A stretch of 64,000 bases of DNA from Symbiodinium natans (lineage: Eukaryota > Sar > Dinophyceae > Suessiales > Symbiodiniaceae), in assembly GCA_905221605.1 (NCBI GenBank), contig CAJNDS010002182.1:158501-222500 (forward strand). Reading direction: 5' to 3'. Below are positions 1-10,206 of this stretch, piece by piece. Positions within the stretch are counted from its first letter, which is position 1. Each line of letters begins with the position of its first letter. The notes beneath the pieces are model-generated. The model was not told the DNA's origin. It was given only the letters and a program-made list of their open reading frames with translations, and made no database searches. Both the position numbers and the translations under genes were made by a program.

Positions 1-117
1 GAGCCTATTTGTGTAAAAGCTGGTGTTGTGAACATTGAACCGCCACACCTGGGACCCTCCCAGCGCTCCACTCCGAAGCACCCCCCAGAAGCTCCAGAAG
101 CTCTGAGTAGGAGACAC
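1..117 (+). CDS. possible 3' exon tail cut by the window edge
   Basis: Frame 1 is open from the first base and runs into the telomere-like repeat, stopping there at about 140. The translation (start EPICVKAGVVNIEPPHLG) is proline-rich and not low complexity, so it could be the end of an exon beginning upstream. No family recognised. No splice acceptor can be seen because the window begins here. Forty codons open by chance is not rare at this base composition, so this is weak. Confidence 0.2.
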
Positions 118-141
118 CGTTTAGGGTTTAGGGTTTAGGGG
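118..141 (+). repeat. interstitial telomere-like TTTAGGG repeat
   Basis: Three consecutive TTTAGGG units. This is the telomere repeat of plants and many alveolates and is common inside dinoflagellate chromosomes. It is embedded in unique sequence, so it does not mark a chromosome end. Confidence 0.8.
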
Positions 142-1377
142 CAAGATTTGAGTTGGTCAGTATGCGCGTCTATGCCTGTGGCCAGTCGTTTCAACGTGTT
201 TGCTGTATCCGTAGCGCCGTAGAGGCCTAGTGCTTGGTGATCCTGATTCTGCACAGGGTATTGCTGGGCTCAGTTGGGGTCAAATGCACCACATCCATCA
301 CATGACGCCCACTGCCGCAGTGGATCCCGAAGTCATTTTCAGACCGACGAATATGCGCAGAACTTGCAGCAGAAGTGCATATCCACCACCAGTCCTTCGT
401 TTTGCTTTCAGGGAGGTTTTGTATTCAGACATCTAGTTTCATCTAGTTTCGTGGTTGTAGCATGTTTTGTAGCATATGGAGGACGACGATGATTGCCGTC
501 GTGGGTGGACATGCCGCCCTCTGGCTACCAGTTGGGCTACTGCTGCTTTGCTTTACTGTTGGACGGACGTCGCCGTGACAGAAGACAAGAATTCGACCAT
601 GCGACATGCACCGGAGTGCTTTTAAGATTTAGGAAGGAAAGTGTGTTATCCATGGGCTCAGCCGGAAACGGCAAGAGGCCCATGTGGAGTTCCCAAGACT
701 CACCAGGAGCACTTGCCTACCATGTACACACCAGTGCTTCTTCATTGCCCCAAGTGGCACAACTTACCTCCCCAACATTCCAGGTGGTAAGTGGCAAGGC
801 AAGCTCATTGTTTCAGCTGTCACTTTGCCTCATCGTTTGTGGGCTGGAACATCATGATAAAGGGAGACCTTTCTCAAGGTTTCTCGAAGAGGGTAGCGTC
901 AGGTGAGCAATACAGCAAGGTTCTCGAAAAGCGCTGAGGCCTCGTGGGAAATAAGAGTAGGACAACATAGGATTGCCAGTGTCGCCGCTTGTGGTCTGCC
1001 CAAGTGGAGCGTCGCCATTTCACTATGAGATATACAGACACCCCGGCACGGTGGACTCGTTGTAACATGTAGTATGGCTCTCCAAATCGCGAGTTTGAAG
1101 ATCCTTGTTAAAGGTGTCAGTTCTAGCTACAGATCTCGATTCGAACTCGGCGTCGCAGTGTGAGGACCACAAGTGATTGCAGGGAAGGTCCCAATGTTTT
1201 TCCTGTAGGCGAATTGTGATGACTTTGCTTAACAAAGCACGATTCGAGGAAGCGTGCCCCAAAGCTGCAAGTTGTCCCACGTGTTTGGTTTTCATCCGGT
1301 TGGGCCAGTTGGCAGCTAGGGTCGAATCAGACCTGTTTGGAGCCCGTTACTGTAGCCGTGTCACTATGCAATTGGCC

Positions 1378-1382
1378 AGTGT

Positions 1383-1437
<55 letters not shown>

Positions 1438-1451
1438 GGTGTGTGTGTGTG
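1378..1451. repeat. (GT)n microsatellite
   Basis: About 35 GT dinucleotides with two short interruptions. It creates spurious Cys-Val frames in both plus-strand phases. Confidence 0.95.
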
Positions 1452-3469
1452 AGAGAGTTGTGCAGAGTTGTGCAGAGCCATGTTGTATACCACAAGCAAC
1501 CTGAACTGAGCGACGAAGCGGTTTACAGATCTTACAGAACTGATTACACAGCTTTGAAGCGGAAGCCCAGGGGATAAAAGAGCGGTCTGGTGGAGGTGAA
1601 GGCCAGGACTCAGGACACTCAGGTTTTAAGTGTTCTAAGCCTGCATCCTCAAAGTCTGCAGCGGGGACCCCTTGCTCATCGCAGCTTTGGAAGACACAGC
1701 CCTCGTGATGGCGGGGGCGGAAAATTGAGTTGATCGCGTCCCGCGGTTCTTCGTGGTCTGGTGTTCTTTCTGGTGGTCCTTCAGGGCTGGGCCCGCTAGG
1801 TCCTGCAGATTCTGTGGCAGTCGTAGGGGAGATGTCCAGCCCGGAGCGCTGGGTGCAATGCCGTCCAGGTTGGGCAATCTGCGTAGCGAATTCTGGGGCG
1901 GAGGACGAGGAGTCGAGTATTTTGGCAGCAAGTTTGCATGTGAAAGCTTCCTCATACCGGCGACAAGCGGAGTTCAGAGTACGAGTGTCTTCGGTTGAAG
2001 GCCGACGGAACAGTGAAAGATGTGAAAGATGTGAGGCATGATCTACGAGCCCTACCCCCGTTTGTCCCTGGAATGCTGGCAGCCCAAGGCACCTCGTGCG
2101 CCGTGTGCTGCGTGCAGGCGGCTCCCTGGAGGGAGCTCAGCTTTCGTGGGCTCGTGGGCTTCAATGCGAGGGGCCGAAACCCAAAGATGTGAACTCCCCG
2201 GAAAAGCCCTAAAGTCACTAGTCTTTAAATTTGGAGCGAAGGGGTTGATGTGCTCACAGCCTGCAGCCTGCTCACAGCTGGCTTCAAGCTGTAGACAAAA
2301 GGGGCAGGACGTTGCGACTCCGGACTGGTAGCAGGATGCAGGTGTCGCAGCCTTTTGCCCCCTCTTAGCCCGACTTAGTCCCCATTCATTCCCATTCCCC
2401 ACCTCAAAGAGAAGACAGAAACGACCTCCTCGAGAAGGCCGCTGCCAGAATCCAAGCGAGCTACGCGTCGCAGCCTCGACACATCTCGACATGCCTCGTT
2501 TTTGCAGTGTTACAAACACCATCAATTCTCATGTGACCTCAGTGTTGTCCCGGGTAGGTTTAGCTTTGCGAGATGCCAGAAATGTCGGTGGACGTCTATA
2601 GGGCAAAGTCCGCCGGCGAGTTGTTGCCATGCTTGGAGAAGGGCTGCCGGAGGTACATGGGATGGCAGCGACTTCAGTGTTACACGTTGAGGGCGCGTAG
2701 GGAGCTCTGCAACAGCTGGAAAGTTGCTGTTGGCGGAGGCAACGAGCTTCCATAGCCTTCTTAGCAATTCTGCCAGTCCCCCGCCTTAATCCTTGCAGAA
2801 AAATGGTTCCTTCATCTTCGCGTGCAATCACGTGTCGGTTTCTCCACGTCGATCTCAGGTCTTTGTGGATGTCGGGGCTTTGTGACTGCGCCTCAGACTT
2901 GGCTCGGTGGGATGCGCAAGAGCCGAGTCGGCAAAGATCCGACACCTCCCCTAGAAACATTCTCCCCTGGAGCTCTCCGACTCAGCGGTGCATGCTTCAA
3001 AGTCTCAAATCCTGAATCCTGCATCCTGCAATCAACCCAGGGAGGATTTTGAAAGGCTGGGCTTGGAAACGTGATCTCTGGCAACAGGCCTGTAAACCAC
3101 CGTGAAGCCTCAAGATAGCAATACATCTGCTCGCCAAAATCTGACGAATCAGGTCGTGGAGTCAGGATAGCATGGGGCGGGCGGAGCGACTTGCAAACTC
3201 AGGCCATGAGCACGAGTGTCTCAGCAAGATTCTTCTTGCAGAAGCTGCGAAGAAGTGCAGAGGCACATTCCTTAAAGAGCTCGCTGGCCAGGGCTTGAGG
3301 CACAAAATGGTTCCTTGGATTCGAAGGTTGCCAAGTTTCCCTGGCATCAGGTCGCCCCAGAGCCTAGGCCCTAAATCCCTCAACCAGGGGGCTCCTGCCT
3401 CCCTCACCATCCAAGACTTCTAGACACTCAGCGTGGAGCAAAAATGGAGTGAGAATCAGATGTGAAGTA

Positions 3470-3539
3470 ACATATATATATATATACATTATACATATAT
3501 ATATATATATGTATGTATGTATATATATATATATATATG
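3470..3539. repeat. (TA)n/(TATG)n microsatellite
   Basis: Alternating TATATA tracts with ATGT variants. Purely AT dinucleotide in character and able to fold back on itself. Confidence 0.9.
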
Positions 3540-4138
3540 ATTTCAGTGACATGGCCATGAATCACAACTGCTTCAACCCCAAGTCCCAAGGAGGCCGCAC
3601 CGGGCGCATCCTCGTTGATGCACTGGAGCCAAATGCCAGGAACTTTCGGTCCACGCAGGTGACGGCTTCTGGTCGAAGGTTTGTTGGGGAGGTCCTTGGC
3701 GGGGCTTCATGGGTCTTCACAGAATGGACAGGATTCCAAGGCTTCTTCTTTAAACCTAGGAAACAGAATCCCAACAGACTTTGCAGCAGGGGCACCCCTT
3801 GTTCATTTTGTTTCTTCCAGGTCTAGAGGTTTTGTGCCCCGCATCATAAGTAGCGGCTGGCCACCTTCGAGACCAGTTCGTGGATCAATGTCCTCGAACT
3901 GAAACGCCTTGGTCCAATCATTTCAATGCAAAGCAAGCCCTGAAGCCGTTTGCACACACCGGCAAACCCTAACTAAAGCCCTAAGGCCCCAAACCCGAAA
4001 AAGTTGTGAAAGCACATGCAACATCTTTGAAACATACATTTGGCGACATGCTTCAACGTTCTTTCGACATGCGCCAGACGCCCTCATCTCCACACGCCCC
4101 CCCCCCCCCTTCTGCTCTCCTTTGTTGAATAAGCGGCG

Positions 4139-4206
4139 GATAGATAGATAGATACATAATATATATATATATACACATATTATATATACATACACACATG
4201 TAAAAG
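4139..4206. repeat. GATA / TA / CA mixed microsatellite
   Basis: Begins as four GATA units, becomes TATATA and ends in ACACAT. Follows a run of ten C at about 4099-4108. Confidence 0.85.
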
Positions 4207-4689
4207 AATTTGAGTATGTGTATATAAACCTATATAGTCCCATAGAAACTCTGGCCAGGCCCAGTTGCTTGGGCTTCCCCGGCGCTGGCGCCGGCGGCTG
4301 CGCTTTCGGAGGGCCGCTGCCGGCAACACCACGCTGCAGGCGATGGAAAGGGGAGCGCATGCGGGGGAGCTTTGTTGGGCACCGGGGGGGGGGCCTTTTT
4401 GTTGGGGGCCCTCGTTCTGTTGTCTGTTGTAGCTCTTGGGACCCGCCGCCCTTGAAAATGCACGTTTTTCTTTTGGAAGCTCGAGCTTCGTCTAGGTAAA
4501 ACGCTCGTTGCACTGTGTGGGGTTGCTGGCATTGTTTCTTGGCTTTTGGGTTTTAAGGGTGCACGATGTTGGGGCTTGCACCTTGTCGGGTTTGGGTTTT
4601 TCAGGGCACAAAATTTTCGGCATGCAATTCTGTTTTGGCTTGCATTGTGACGAGTGGGTGTTTTGGTTATCTGCGAAGATGGCAGACCC

Positions 4690-4860
4690 TTGCACGGTGT
4701 GGGTTGGGGTTGAGGTGTTTTGGCTTGCACGGCGTGGGTTGGGGTTGAGGTTTGTGGGCTTGCACGGTGTGGGTTGGGGTTGAGGTTTGTGGGCTTGCGC
4801 GGTGTTGAGGTTTTTGTGCTTGCACGGTGTGGGTTGGTGTTTGAGGTGTAGGGTTCAGGT
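4690..4860. repeat. imperfect G/T-rich tandem repeat (about 35-45 bp unit)
   Basis: The phrase TTGCACGGTGTGGGTTGGGG followed by TTGAGG and GTGGGC recurs about four times with small changes. Degenerate minisatellite, no coding content seen. Confidence 0.7.
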
Positions 4861-5354
4861 CTTGGCGGTGAAGAATGGAACAGAATGAACCTCCCCTCTC
4901 AACCCCCCCACAGACCCAGAACACCGAAGAAGAGCCAGAAACAACATTGAAAAAAATTGTATGTTTATGGGTCGCAGCTTATAGCAGAACAGGCTCCCAG
5001 AATTCCGCAACTTGTTCTTCAAGCAGTGTGTGCTTCTGTGTATGGAGCAGGCCACCCTGTATGGAGCAGGGGCGAAGGCCTCGCTCAAGGCTGGCTGCAT
5101 GGCTTGGCAATTCGGCTCGGTCCGGCTAGGTGTAGAAACACCATGTACAGAGTTTCAACAGGGCGGCGCACTGAAAGTCCGGGTGTTAACCCGAAGTTTT
5201 TTGAATTGTCATCTGTGCAGACAGGAGTGGCTGATGTCAGTTGATGGGCTGTTCATCTGTCGAAAGAAACAGATTCCAGTGCTGTGCAGGCTGCAGCTTA
5301 TGGCCGGGAGCCTGGGGTTTTCATTCCTGGTGTCCTTTGCACGTTTTGGCATGC

Positions 5355-5410
5355 AGGGCCCCTAAACCCCATATCCTATAAACCCTTAACCCTAAACCGC
5401 CTAAACCCCT
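5355..5410. repeat. degenerate CCCTAAA telomere-like block
   Basis: Runs of AAACCC and CCTAAACC in imperfect register. A decayed interstitial telomere-like array. Confidence 0.6.
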
Positions 5411-5659
5411 GATGTTGGTTAGCCAAGGCGGGCTGTCCTGGTCCTGGAAGCGGGACAGGGTGATGTCCTCGGCGGACACGCACGAGGAGCAGGCGGGAAC
5501 TTGAAAGCAACCCCACCTTGGGCTGCTTGGGCCAACTTGTTGCCGCCCCTGTGTGTGCGTGTATGTATTCATGTGCGCGAATGCGCGTGCTAGGCGGGGG
5601 GGGCTGTACAAGGCGGTAAGTGCGAAATATAGAGCCCTGGTGAAGGAGTTTGTGGATGA

Positions 5660-5852
5660 GGCACCATCACAAAACGCGAATTGACAGCTGCAGAACGCGC
5701 GCGATCCGAGCGGCCGCATGAGCATGCAGGACGCTGTGGATCTCCTGCCAGACGCCACTCGTAGCAGGGGCTTGCGTAATCCAGCCGAAAGACGTCGACT
5801 CGTTGGACATGTGCTTATGCAGGTTTTTCTTTCCATCGAAGAGCATGGGCAA
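5660..5852 (-). CDS. unrecognised protein, downstream exon block
   Basis: The minus strand reads LPMLFDGKKNLHKHMSNES, then a tract with FGWITQAPATSGVWQEIHSVLH and AARIARVLQLSIRVL. The composition is that of a folded protein: mixed charge, spaced aromatics, no repeat. It lies just downstream of the block at 5894-6238 but in another frame, with only about 40-60 bases between them. They may be two exons of one gene joined by a very short intron, or one frame broken by an indel. No known family recognised. Function unknown. Confidence 0.45.
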
Positions 5853-5893
5853 GTTGTCTTATCGATCAAGCGGCGAGACCACTCGATTCGTCC

Positions 5894-6238
5894 TTAAGAA
5901 TATTGCTTCTCAGAGTGGCCGGCGAAAGCAAGATAGCCAGCCAAGACCGGGGAGGACATGATCGTATTCTTCGGCACGCCTAGCTCCAACAAGCGCGTGC
6001 GAACGGCTGCGCTGATAATATCTGATAATGCTGTGACTCTTCCTAGTTCTCGGCTGCCAAAGATCACCAGCTTGACATGCTGAAGAAAGTCAACTCCATT
6101 GGCATGTTTTGCGGGGATGCCGCTGACGTGGTAAAGGGGCTCAAAGGGGCCTACCTTAAAAAGAGGCATTTTGTGTGGGTATGCTTTTGCTTTCTGGGTT
6201 CCTGTGCCTCCGCTTCTATCTTGTCTTGCCGTTCTCAT
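5894..6238 (-). CDS. unrecognised protein, upstream exon block
   Basis: The minus-strand frame from about 6170 down to the stop at 5894 reads convincingly as protein: PLFKVGPFEPLYHVSGIPAK, then HANGVDFLQHVKLVIFGSRE, LGRVTALSDIISAAVRTRLL and ELGVPKNTIMSSPVLAGYLA. The alternation of beta-like and helix-like segments suggests an alpha/beta domain, but I cannot name it. The first 25 codons (6238 to about 6165) look like non-coding lead-in, so the true exon start is probably near 6170. The next block (5660-5852) looks like a continuation in another frame. Confidence 0.5.
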   Translation of the reverse strand: MRTARQDRSGGTGTQKAKAYPHKMPLFKVGPFEPLYHVSGIPAKHANGVDFLQHVKLVIFGSRELGRVTALSDIISAAVRTRLLELGVPKNTIMSSPVLAGYLAFAGHSEKQYS

Positions 6239-6600
6239 GTTTTCTATGTTATTCTTGCTTGTTTCCAGCTGCCTTTCAGTTCCTTTGGCTTCTTGCTTTT
6301 CTCTTCTTTGTTTTTCCTTGCTTTACTCGTTGCCTTTCCTTTTGATTTGCCTGTGTCTGCTTGTGTTTCATCGCCTTTGGCTTCTTGCTTTTTCGCTTAT
6401 TTATGTTTTTGCCTTTCTGCTTATTGGTTGTTGCCTGTCTCTTGATGCCTTTCATTGTCACTGGCTTCTTGCTCTCTGCGTTTTTCTTTCCTTTTGCTTC
6501 TTGCTTTTCTCGTATCGTCTCTTGTTGCCTTCGGCTTCTTGCTTGTTGCTTTTTGCTTTTCATTGTTGTTGCTTGAACTTTTTGCACCATTTCCCCTCAT
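6180..6600 (+). repeat. polypyrimidine tract with imperfect TTGCTT/TCTTGC repeats
   Basis: Over 400 bases of T/C-rich plus strand built from variants of GGCTTCTTGCTTTTCTC and GCCTTTC. All three plus frames become hydrophobic Phe/Leu/Ser/Cys strings that imitate membrane proteins, and the complement gives Lys/Arg/Gln strings. This is a compositional artefact, not a multi-pass membrane gene. Confidence 0.75.
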
Positions 6601-6659
6601 TCTTGCCCCACATTTCTTTTGTACCCATGGTTGCTCTGTATTTTCGGTATTTGCTGGAG

Positions 6660-6830
6660 GTGGTTTACCAAAGCTGGAAAGCAGGAAAGAAAGCAAGAAG
6701 TGAAGGACAGAAACAAGAGAATGAATGGAACAAATGCAAAAAGACATGAATGAAGACAGAAAGAACAAGCTCAAAAAGAAGGAATGACACAACGACAGAA
6801 ATAAATCAAGAAGGCAACAACAAAGACCGC
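6660..6830 (+). repeat. polypurine tract adjoining the polypyrimidine tract
   Basis: The plus strand changes abruptly to A/G-rich sequence (AGGAAAGAAAGCAAGAAG, AAGAAGG, AGAACAAG) and back to C/T-rich sequence at about 6830-6890. Some purine words are reverse complements of words in the preceding tract, so the two halves can pair imperfectly. Confidence 0.6.
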
Positions 6831-6929
6831 CCTTCCCCCTCTCTCCTTCACTCCCTTTCCCCCCCTCGCCCTCCCCACCCCCGCCCCAAAATTTCAACCG
6901 CAAAACCTTTGTTTCCTGTATACATTGGT

Positions 6930-7060
6930 TGAACCACGTTTATATATACATACATATATATATATACATATAGCATTTCATAGCACACATTATACATTTC
7001 ATATGTTGGATTGTTTATTATTAACTTTACCTTACACATTCTACATTATTGGCGTATCTT
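6930..7060. repeat. AT-rich stretch with TATATA/ACATATA repeats
   Basis: TATATATACATACATATATATATATA-type sequence followed by AT-rich unique sequence immediately upstream of the methyltransferase exons. Probably intronic. Confidence 0.6.
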
Positions 7061-7122
7061 GTAGTACTTTGTGAAATTCTTTTCTATTCTAGTCTGTTCC
7101 ATGCTATTTTTTGCATGGAGAG

Positions 7123-7917
7123 GTGCCCGTGATCCGCCTCGACTCCTGGGCTGGAGCCTCTGCAGTTGAGAGGGTCCTATCGGCATTCTCGACCCACCGG
7201 AGTCTTTCGGTTTTGGCAGCTGTGTCATATCCTGGTAAGGAGCCACGCAAGCCTTTCCACAGATGTACGACGATGCGTGATGTGTGAGAATGCACCTTCT
7301 CCAAGGTGGGAGCGCGCTTGGGCGAGGGGCGCATCGAGGTCAGGTCCTGCGCATGTCCCGTCTGGAGTGCGGATGGTTTGGCAAGTATGGTGTGGTCATG
7401 TACTAATGTACCCTTGTGTGAGGTTTTGAAGATCGACGTCGAGGGCAGTGAGTGGGAGGTGCTGCAGGGAGCAGGGGCCCTCCTCGCTGGGGGTCACGTC
7501 CTCTGCGTGGTCTTGGAGTACTCCCACTTCTGGTCTCAGATGACGTTGAAGGGCCTGGCCCGGTGGATGCTGGAGAAGGGTTACGACGGATACCTTGTGG
7601 GCAGCCCACACTTGGTCCCTGTCAGTGGTGCTGGGCTGGAGTGGTGGCATGACCTCTACGAGGTGTGTGCCCGGCCTGACTCCCGTATCTACCGCGGCCT
7701 TGCAGGCTGGTGCTGGCTGAATGTGGCCTTCGTCCTGCGAGGCTCCTGGTTGGGAACGCTGGCAGCCCAGTGGCTCCCGCAGGTGCAGGCGAAACAAGCG
7801 CTTCAGGGTTTCAGCAGTGGACCTTTTCTTTTTTTGCCATGTCCTCACGGTCGTTTTCACATGTTATGTCACGGCACAAGCATTGCACCTGTCAGCTTGA
7901 ACCCCTCGCAGACGTAG
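7123..7917 (+). CDS. FkbM-family SAM-dependent methyltransferase, 3' exons (partial)
   Basis: The diagnostic motif is LKIDVEGSEWEVLQGA, encoded from 7423. KIDVEG-E--VL-GA is the hallmark of FkbM (Methyltransf_21) enzymes, which O-methylate small molecules or sugars using SAM. The strand and helix after it follow the family (VLCVVLEYSHFW, then LARWMLEKGYDGYLVG). Upstream, 7123-7173 encodes VPVIRLDSWAGASAVER, matching the family's V-V-LD segment just before KIDVEG. Joining 7173 (donor GTCCTA) to 7423 (acceptor TGTGAG|G) keeps phase 0 and gives ER|VLKIDVEG. The SAM-binding glycine-rich exon should lie farther upstream but was not found. The frame stays open to a stop at 7915-7917; the last ~50 codons look less conserved and may include intron sequence. 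Substrate unknown. Confidence 0.75.
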
Positions 7918-8310
7918 CTCAAGCGCTGTCATGAGGCTTGGCCAGAGACGCCCTATCCGCCCAATTCGCAGAACCAGGAATCATCAGGAATCATCAGGAA
8001 TCAGCAAGCAGATTCGCAGAGCGGAGGCTTTTCGAGGCATGTCGAGGCCTGCCGGATAGCAAGGCCAGTCGCGCATCGGCGGATCTATTGAAATAACCTT
8101 CGCAATCTCACTCAGTTTGCTCCCAAGCTTGAAAAAACACGCAGAAGATGACTCAGTGATAGCGATGAGAAGATGAAAATGAAGCACACAGGATGCCTAC
8201 TACATCTACTACAGTAGGCTCTCCATCAGAGGGTTGTTCAACTGAGAACTCTGGGGTGGCCATGGCGTGCAGCCCGTGCAGCCCGCGAGTCTCCTTGTTC
8301 CAGGCTCATG
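7918..8310. other. no gene recognised
   Basis: Contains a short triplicated GGAATCATCA at 7978-8002. The other frames show no motif. Probably intergenic DNA downstream of the methyltransferase. Confidence 0.4.
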
Positions 8311-8315
8311 TGGGA

Positions 8316-8446
8316 GGTACTCGTACTATTAATATTATGAATAATACAAATATTGTGAATATTAAACGCAAAATTAAAGTAGTAATATGAATAATATTGC
8401 TATTAAAAATATGAATAATATTCATAGTATTAATATTTCTAGTATG
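8316..8446. repeat. AT-rich stretch with (AATATTATGAATA)-like words
   Basis: About 130 bases dominated by AATATTATGAATAAT and its reverse complement, so both direct and inverted copies are present and the stretch can fold into stem-loops. Surroundings are about 50% GC, so this is a sharp compositional island. Confidence 0.7.
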
Positions 8447-8617
8447 CTGAAGGGCTTAGGCACCACCTCACTGTTGGAAGTTGGGACAATGCACTGAAGC
8501 AAGTGGGTTCCTTGTTCCTCGCAAACCTGGTCGCGCTTATGCTCAGGAGTTGGAGATTTCATCAGGTTTTCCATCAGTGCAATGATGCAGTGTATGACTC
8601 TTGACGGTTATGTTCGC

Positions 8618-8940
8618 TCACTGCTCGGCTGAAAAGTGCAGTGGACAAGCTTGACCGCCAAAACCAGCATGCCGTGACTCCTCAGGAGTCCAGATTTCCA
8701 GTAGTCCAAGCCTGTGGCTGGACTGCCTGACTATGCCTGACACATCCTGACGCAGGATCGAGAGGATTCCTGCAGCGACACCGAGGAGAGTTGGGCTGTC
8801 TGCAGCCATGCTGCGAATGCTTAATCTGCATTGCGCTGCCCCGAATCAGACTGCCACAGTCGTTAGCAAAGGTGTCAATCCAGTCATTGCGCCAAGAATT
8901 CTGATTCCGACCCAAGTTTGCTTTTGCTGCGCACCTTGAG
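8618..8940 (-). CDS. exon-like frames of an unrecognised gene
   Basis: Two minus-strand frames look protein-like: one with NSWRNDWIDTFANDCGSL and IRGSAMQI, one with MAADSPTLLGVAAGILSILR. A third, covering about 8890-8975, reads FEVNLNGILKVRSKSKL. That last string resembles the beta-strand of Hsp70 substrate-binding domains (family consensus F-VD-NGIL-VSA), but it is short and may be coincidental. The frames may be parts of one gene with 8955-9164, or of a decayed one. Borders not resolved. Confidence 0.3.
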
Positions 8941-8954
8941 GATGCCGTTCAAGT

Positions 8955-9164
8955 TCACTTCGAAAACCCCAAGACATCGATCCTCCGCTTCAGGACGAGA
9001 TCAGCCCATGGAGCCTCTGGTGTGAAGAAGCGGAGCAGGTCACCCTGTGCATTTTGTGCATTTTGGAGTTCGGGGTGGCCGTCTGCCGTGTTCGATGATT
9101 TCAAGACGATTCGAGTCAGAGATGGCACGTAGAGGGGCATCTTGGGCTTCAGTTCAGAAAACAT
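8955..9164 (-). CDS. unrecognised protein, exon-like open frame
   Basis: The minus-strand frame begins MFSELKPKMPLYVPSLTRIV and continues LKSSNTADGHPELQNAQNAQ, GDLLRFFTPEAPWADLVLKR, RIDVLGFSK, then a stop. The composition is protein-like. The first codons could be a true start or the region after an acceptor near 9145. Just downstream, in another frame, lies FEVNLNGILK, so either an intron or a frameshift separates them. No family can be named safely. Confidence 0.4.
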   Translation of the reverse strand: MFSELKPKMPLYVPSLTRIVLKSSNTADGHPELQNAQNAQGDLLRFFTPEAPWADLVLKRRIDVLGFSK

Positions 9165-9423
9165 GAAAGTTGCAGTTTAAGACGGTGTTGTTAAGGAGCC
9201 GTGGACTTTGGATCTCGAGCATCAGGGCACCACCAGCGCCACATCCCAGACACTATCGAGCATAAGCTCGCAGCGCGAATCCAGCCGGAAGCCTGAGCCA
9301 AAGCATCTAAACAAGTATGTGGAGATGGGTTTAATTTATGACTTGCGAATACTTCCCAAGTGCGTAGATATCTTTATCTATATCTAGACCTTTCCCTCAT
9401 TGTCTGTCCTCGCTCTCGCGCTG

Positions 9424-9427
9424 TATG

Positions 9428-9458
<31 letters not shown>

Positions 9459-9459
9459 C

Positions 9460-9513
<54 letters not shown>

Positions 9514-9692
9514 CATGTACATGTACATGTATATGTATATGTATATGTATACGTATATGTATATGTATATGTATATGTACATGTATATGTATATGTATAT
9601 GTACATGTACATGTACATGTATATGTATATGTATATGCATACGTATATGTATATGTATATGCATACGTATATGTATATGTATATGTTCAATA
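9424..9692. repeat. (TATATG)n / (TACATG)n hexanucleotide array
   Basis: About 270 bases of alternating purine-pyrimidine hexamers: TATATG with TACATG blocks and a few GCATACGTATATG variants. The alternation CA/CG/TA makes it a candidate Z-DNA or cruciform former. All apparent frames (Tyr-Met, Cys-Ile, His-Ile) are artefacts. Confidence 0.95.
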
Positions 9693-9962
9693 AAAGTGTA
9701 TCTGCGCGTATCGACGTATGTATCTACGCGTATATCAGCACAGCTTAATCTGCGCGACTAGCTCTAGACAAGATAAATCTCAGGGAGCCTGGCCCCGCGA
9801 CTTCGGCTTCCTCCTGCGCGGCCGGAGCCGCAGCCCCCGGCGCAACCCAGGGAGCCCCAAGCGCAGCGAGGCAAAATGGGGTGGGGGTGATGTGGGGTTG
9901 ATGTGGCGGGGGAGCTTAGGGTTTAGGGTGGCCATCTCAATCTCCGGACCCCTGTACACAGC

Positions 9963-10180
9963 TGGCACAGCTTCAAGAAATGAAAAGTTACCGCAGAGGG
10001 ACAGGGACCCACAGTCAGTCATCCCAGGGTTTCGAGCAGCCCTTGCCTTGGAAAGAAGTGTTGTTCCAGGAGGCGCTGTCAGAGTCGCCACCGCGGCCGC
10101 AAGCCACCAGGGAGCCGGAGAGGCCCAGGGTTTTCGGGATTTGCTTTTCAGCACCTGGACGAACCTCCACGAACGTGTAG
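9963..10180 (+). CDS. unrecognised disordered-protein exon
   Basis: After the acceptor-like GCTGGCACAG the plus frame reads LQEMKSYRRGTGTHSQSSQG, FEQPLPWKEVLFQEALSESP and PRPQATREPERPRVFGICF, then a stop at 10178-10180. The Pro/Ser/Arg-rich text is typical of an intrinsically disordered linker, but it is not repetitive. A run of about 20 G follows at once (10181-10203). No family recognised. Confidence 0.35.
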
Positions 10181-10206
10181 ACTTTGGGGGGGGGGGGGGG
10201 GGGTTT
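10181..10206 (+). repeat. poly-G tract
   Basis: About twenty consecutive G interrupted once by TTT. Possible G-quadruplex former. Confidence 0.85.

Larger units (their letters stand above)
142..5300. other. no gene recognised; microsatellite-bearing intergenic or intronic DNA
   Basis: Both strands were read. The longest frames (for example minus 2052-2525 and plus 3172-3423) show no family motif and no convincing exon borders. The stretch holds the GT, TA and GATA microsatellites listed separately, a C run near 4100, and a G/T-rich zone at about 4510-4860 in which phrases like GGCTTGCACGGTGTGGGTTGGGGTTGAGG recur in imperfect tandem. It could be intergenic or long-intron DNA. Confidence 0.5.

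Noticed and set aside
118-141. Chromosome end
   Set aside because: Only three TTTAGGG units followed by unique sequence; similar blocks occur throughout the window.
2052-2525. 157-codon minus frame
   Set aside because: No motif, uneven composition, no splice support; likely chance in GC-rich DNA.
6171-6749. 192-codon plus frame looking like a multi-pass membrane protein
   Set aside because: All three plus frames are equally hydrophobic because the DNA is a T/C-rich repeat; no conserved motif, and the end is Lys/Glu-rich from the purine tract.
9360-9761. Several ~100-codon Tyr/Met, Cys/Ile and His/Ile frames on both strands
   Set aside because: Produced by the TATATG/TACATG array, which has no stop codon in any register.
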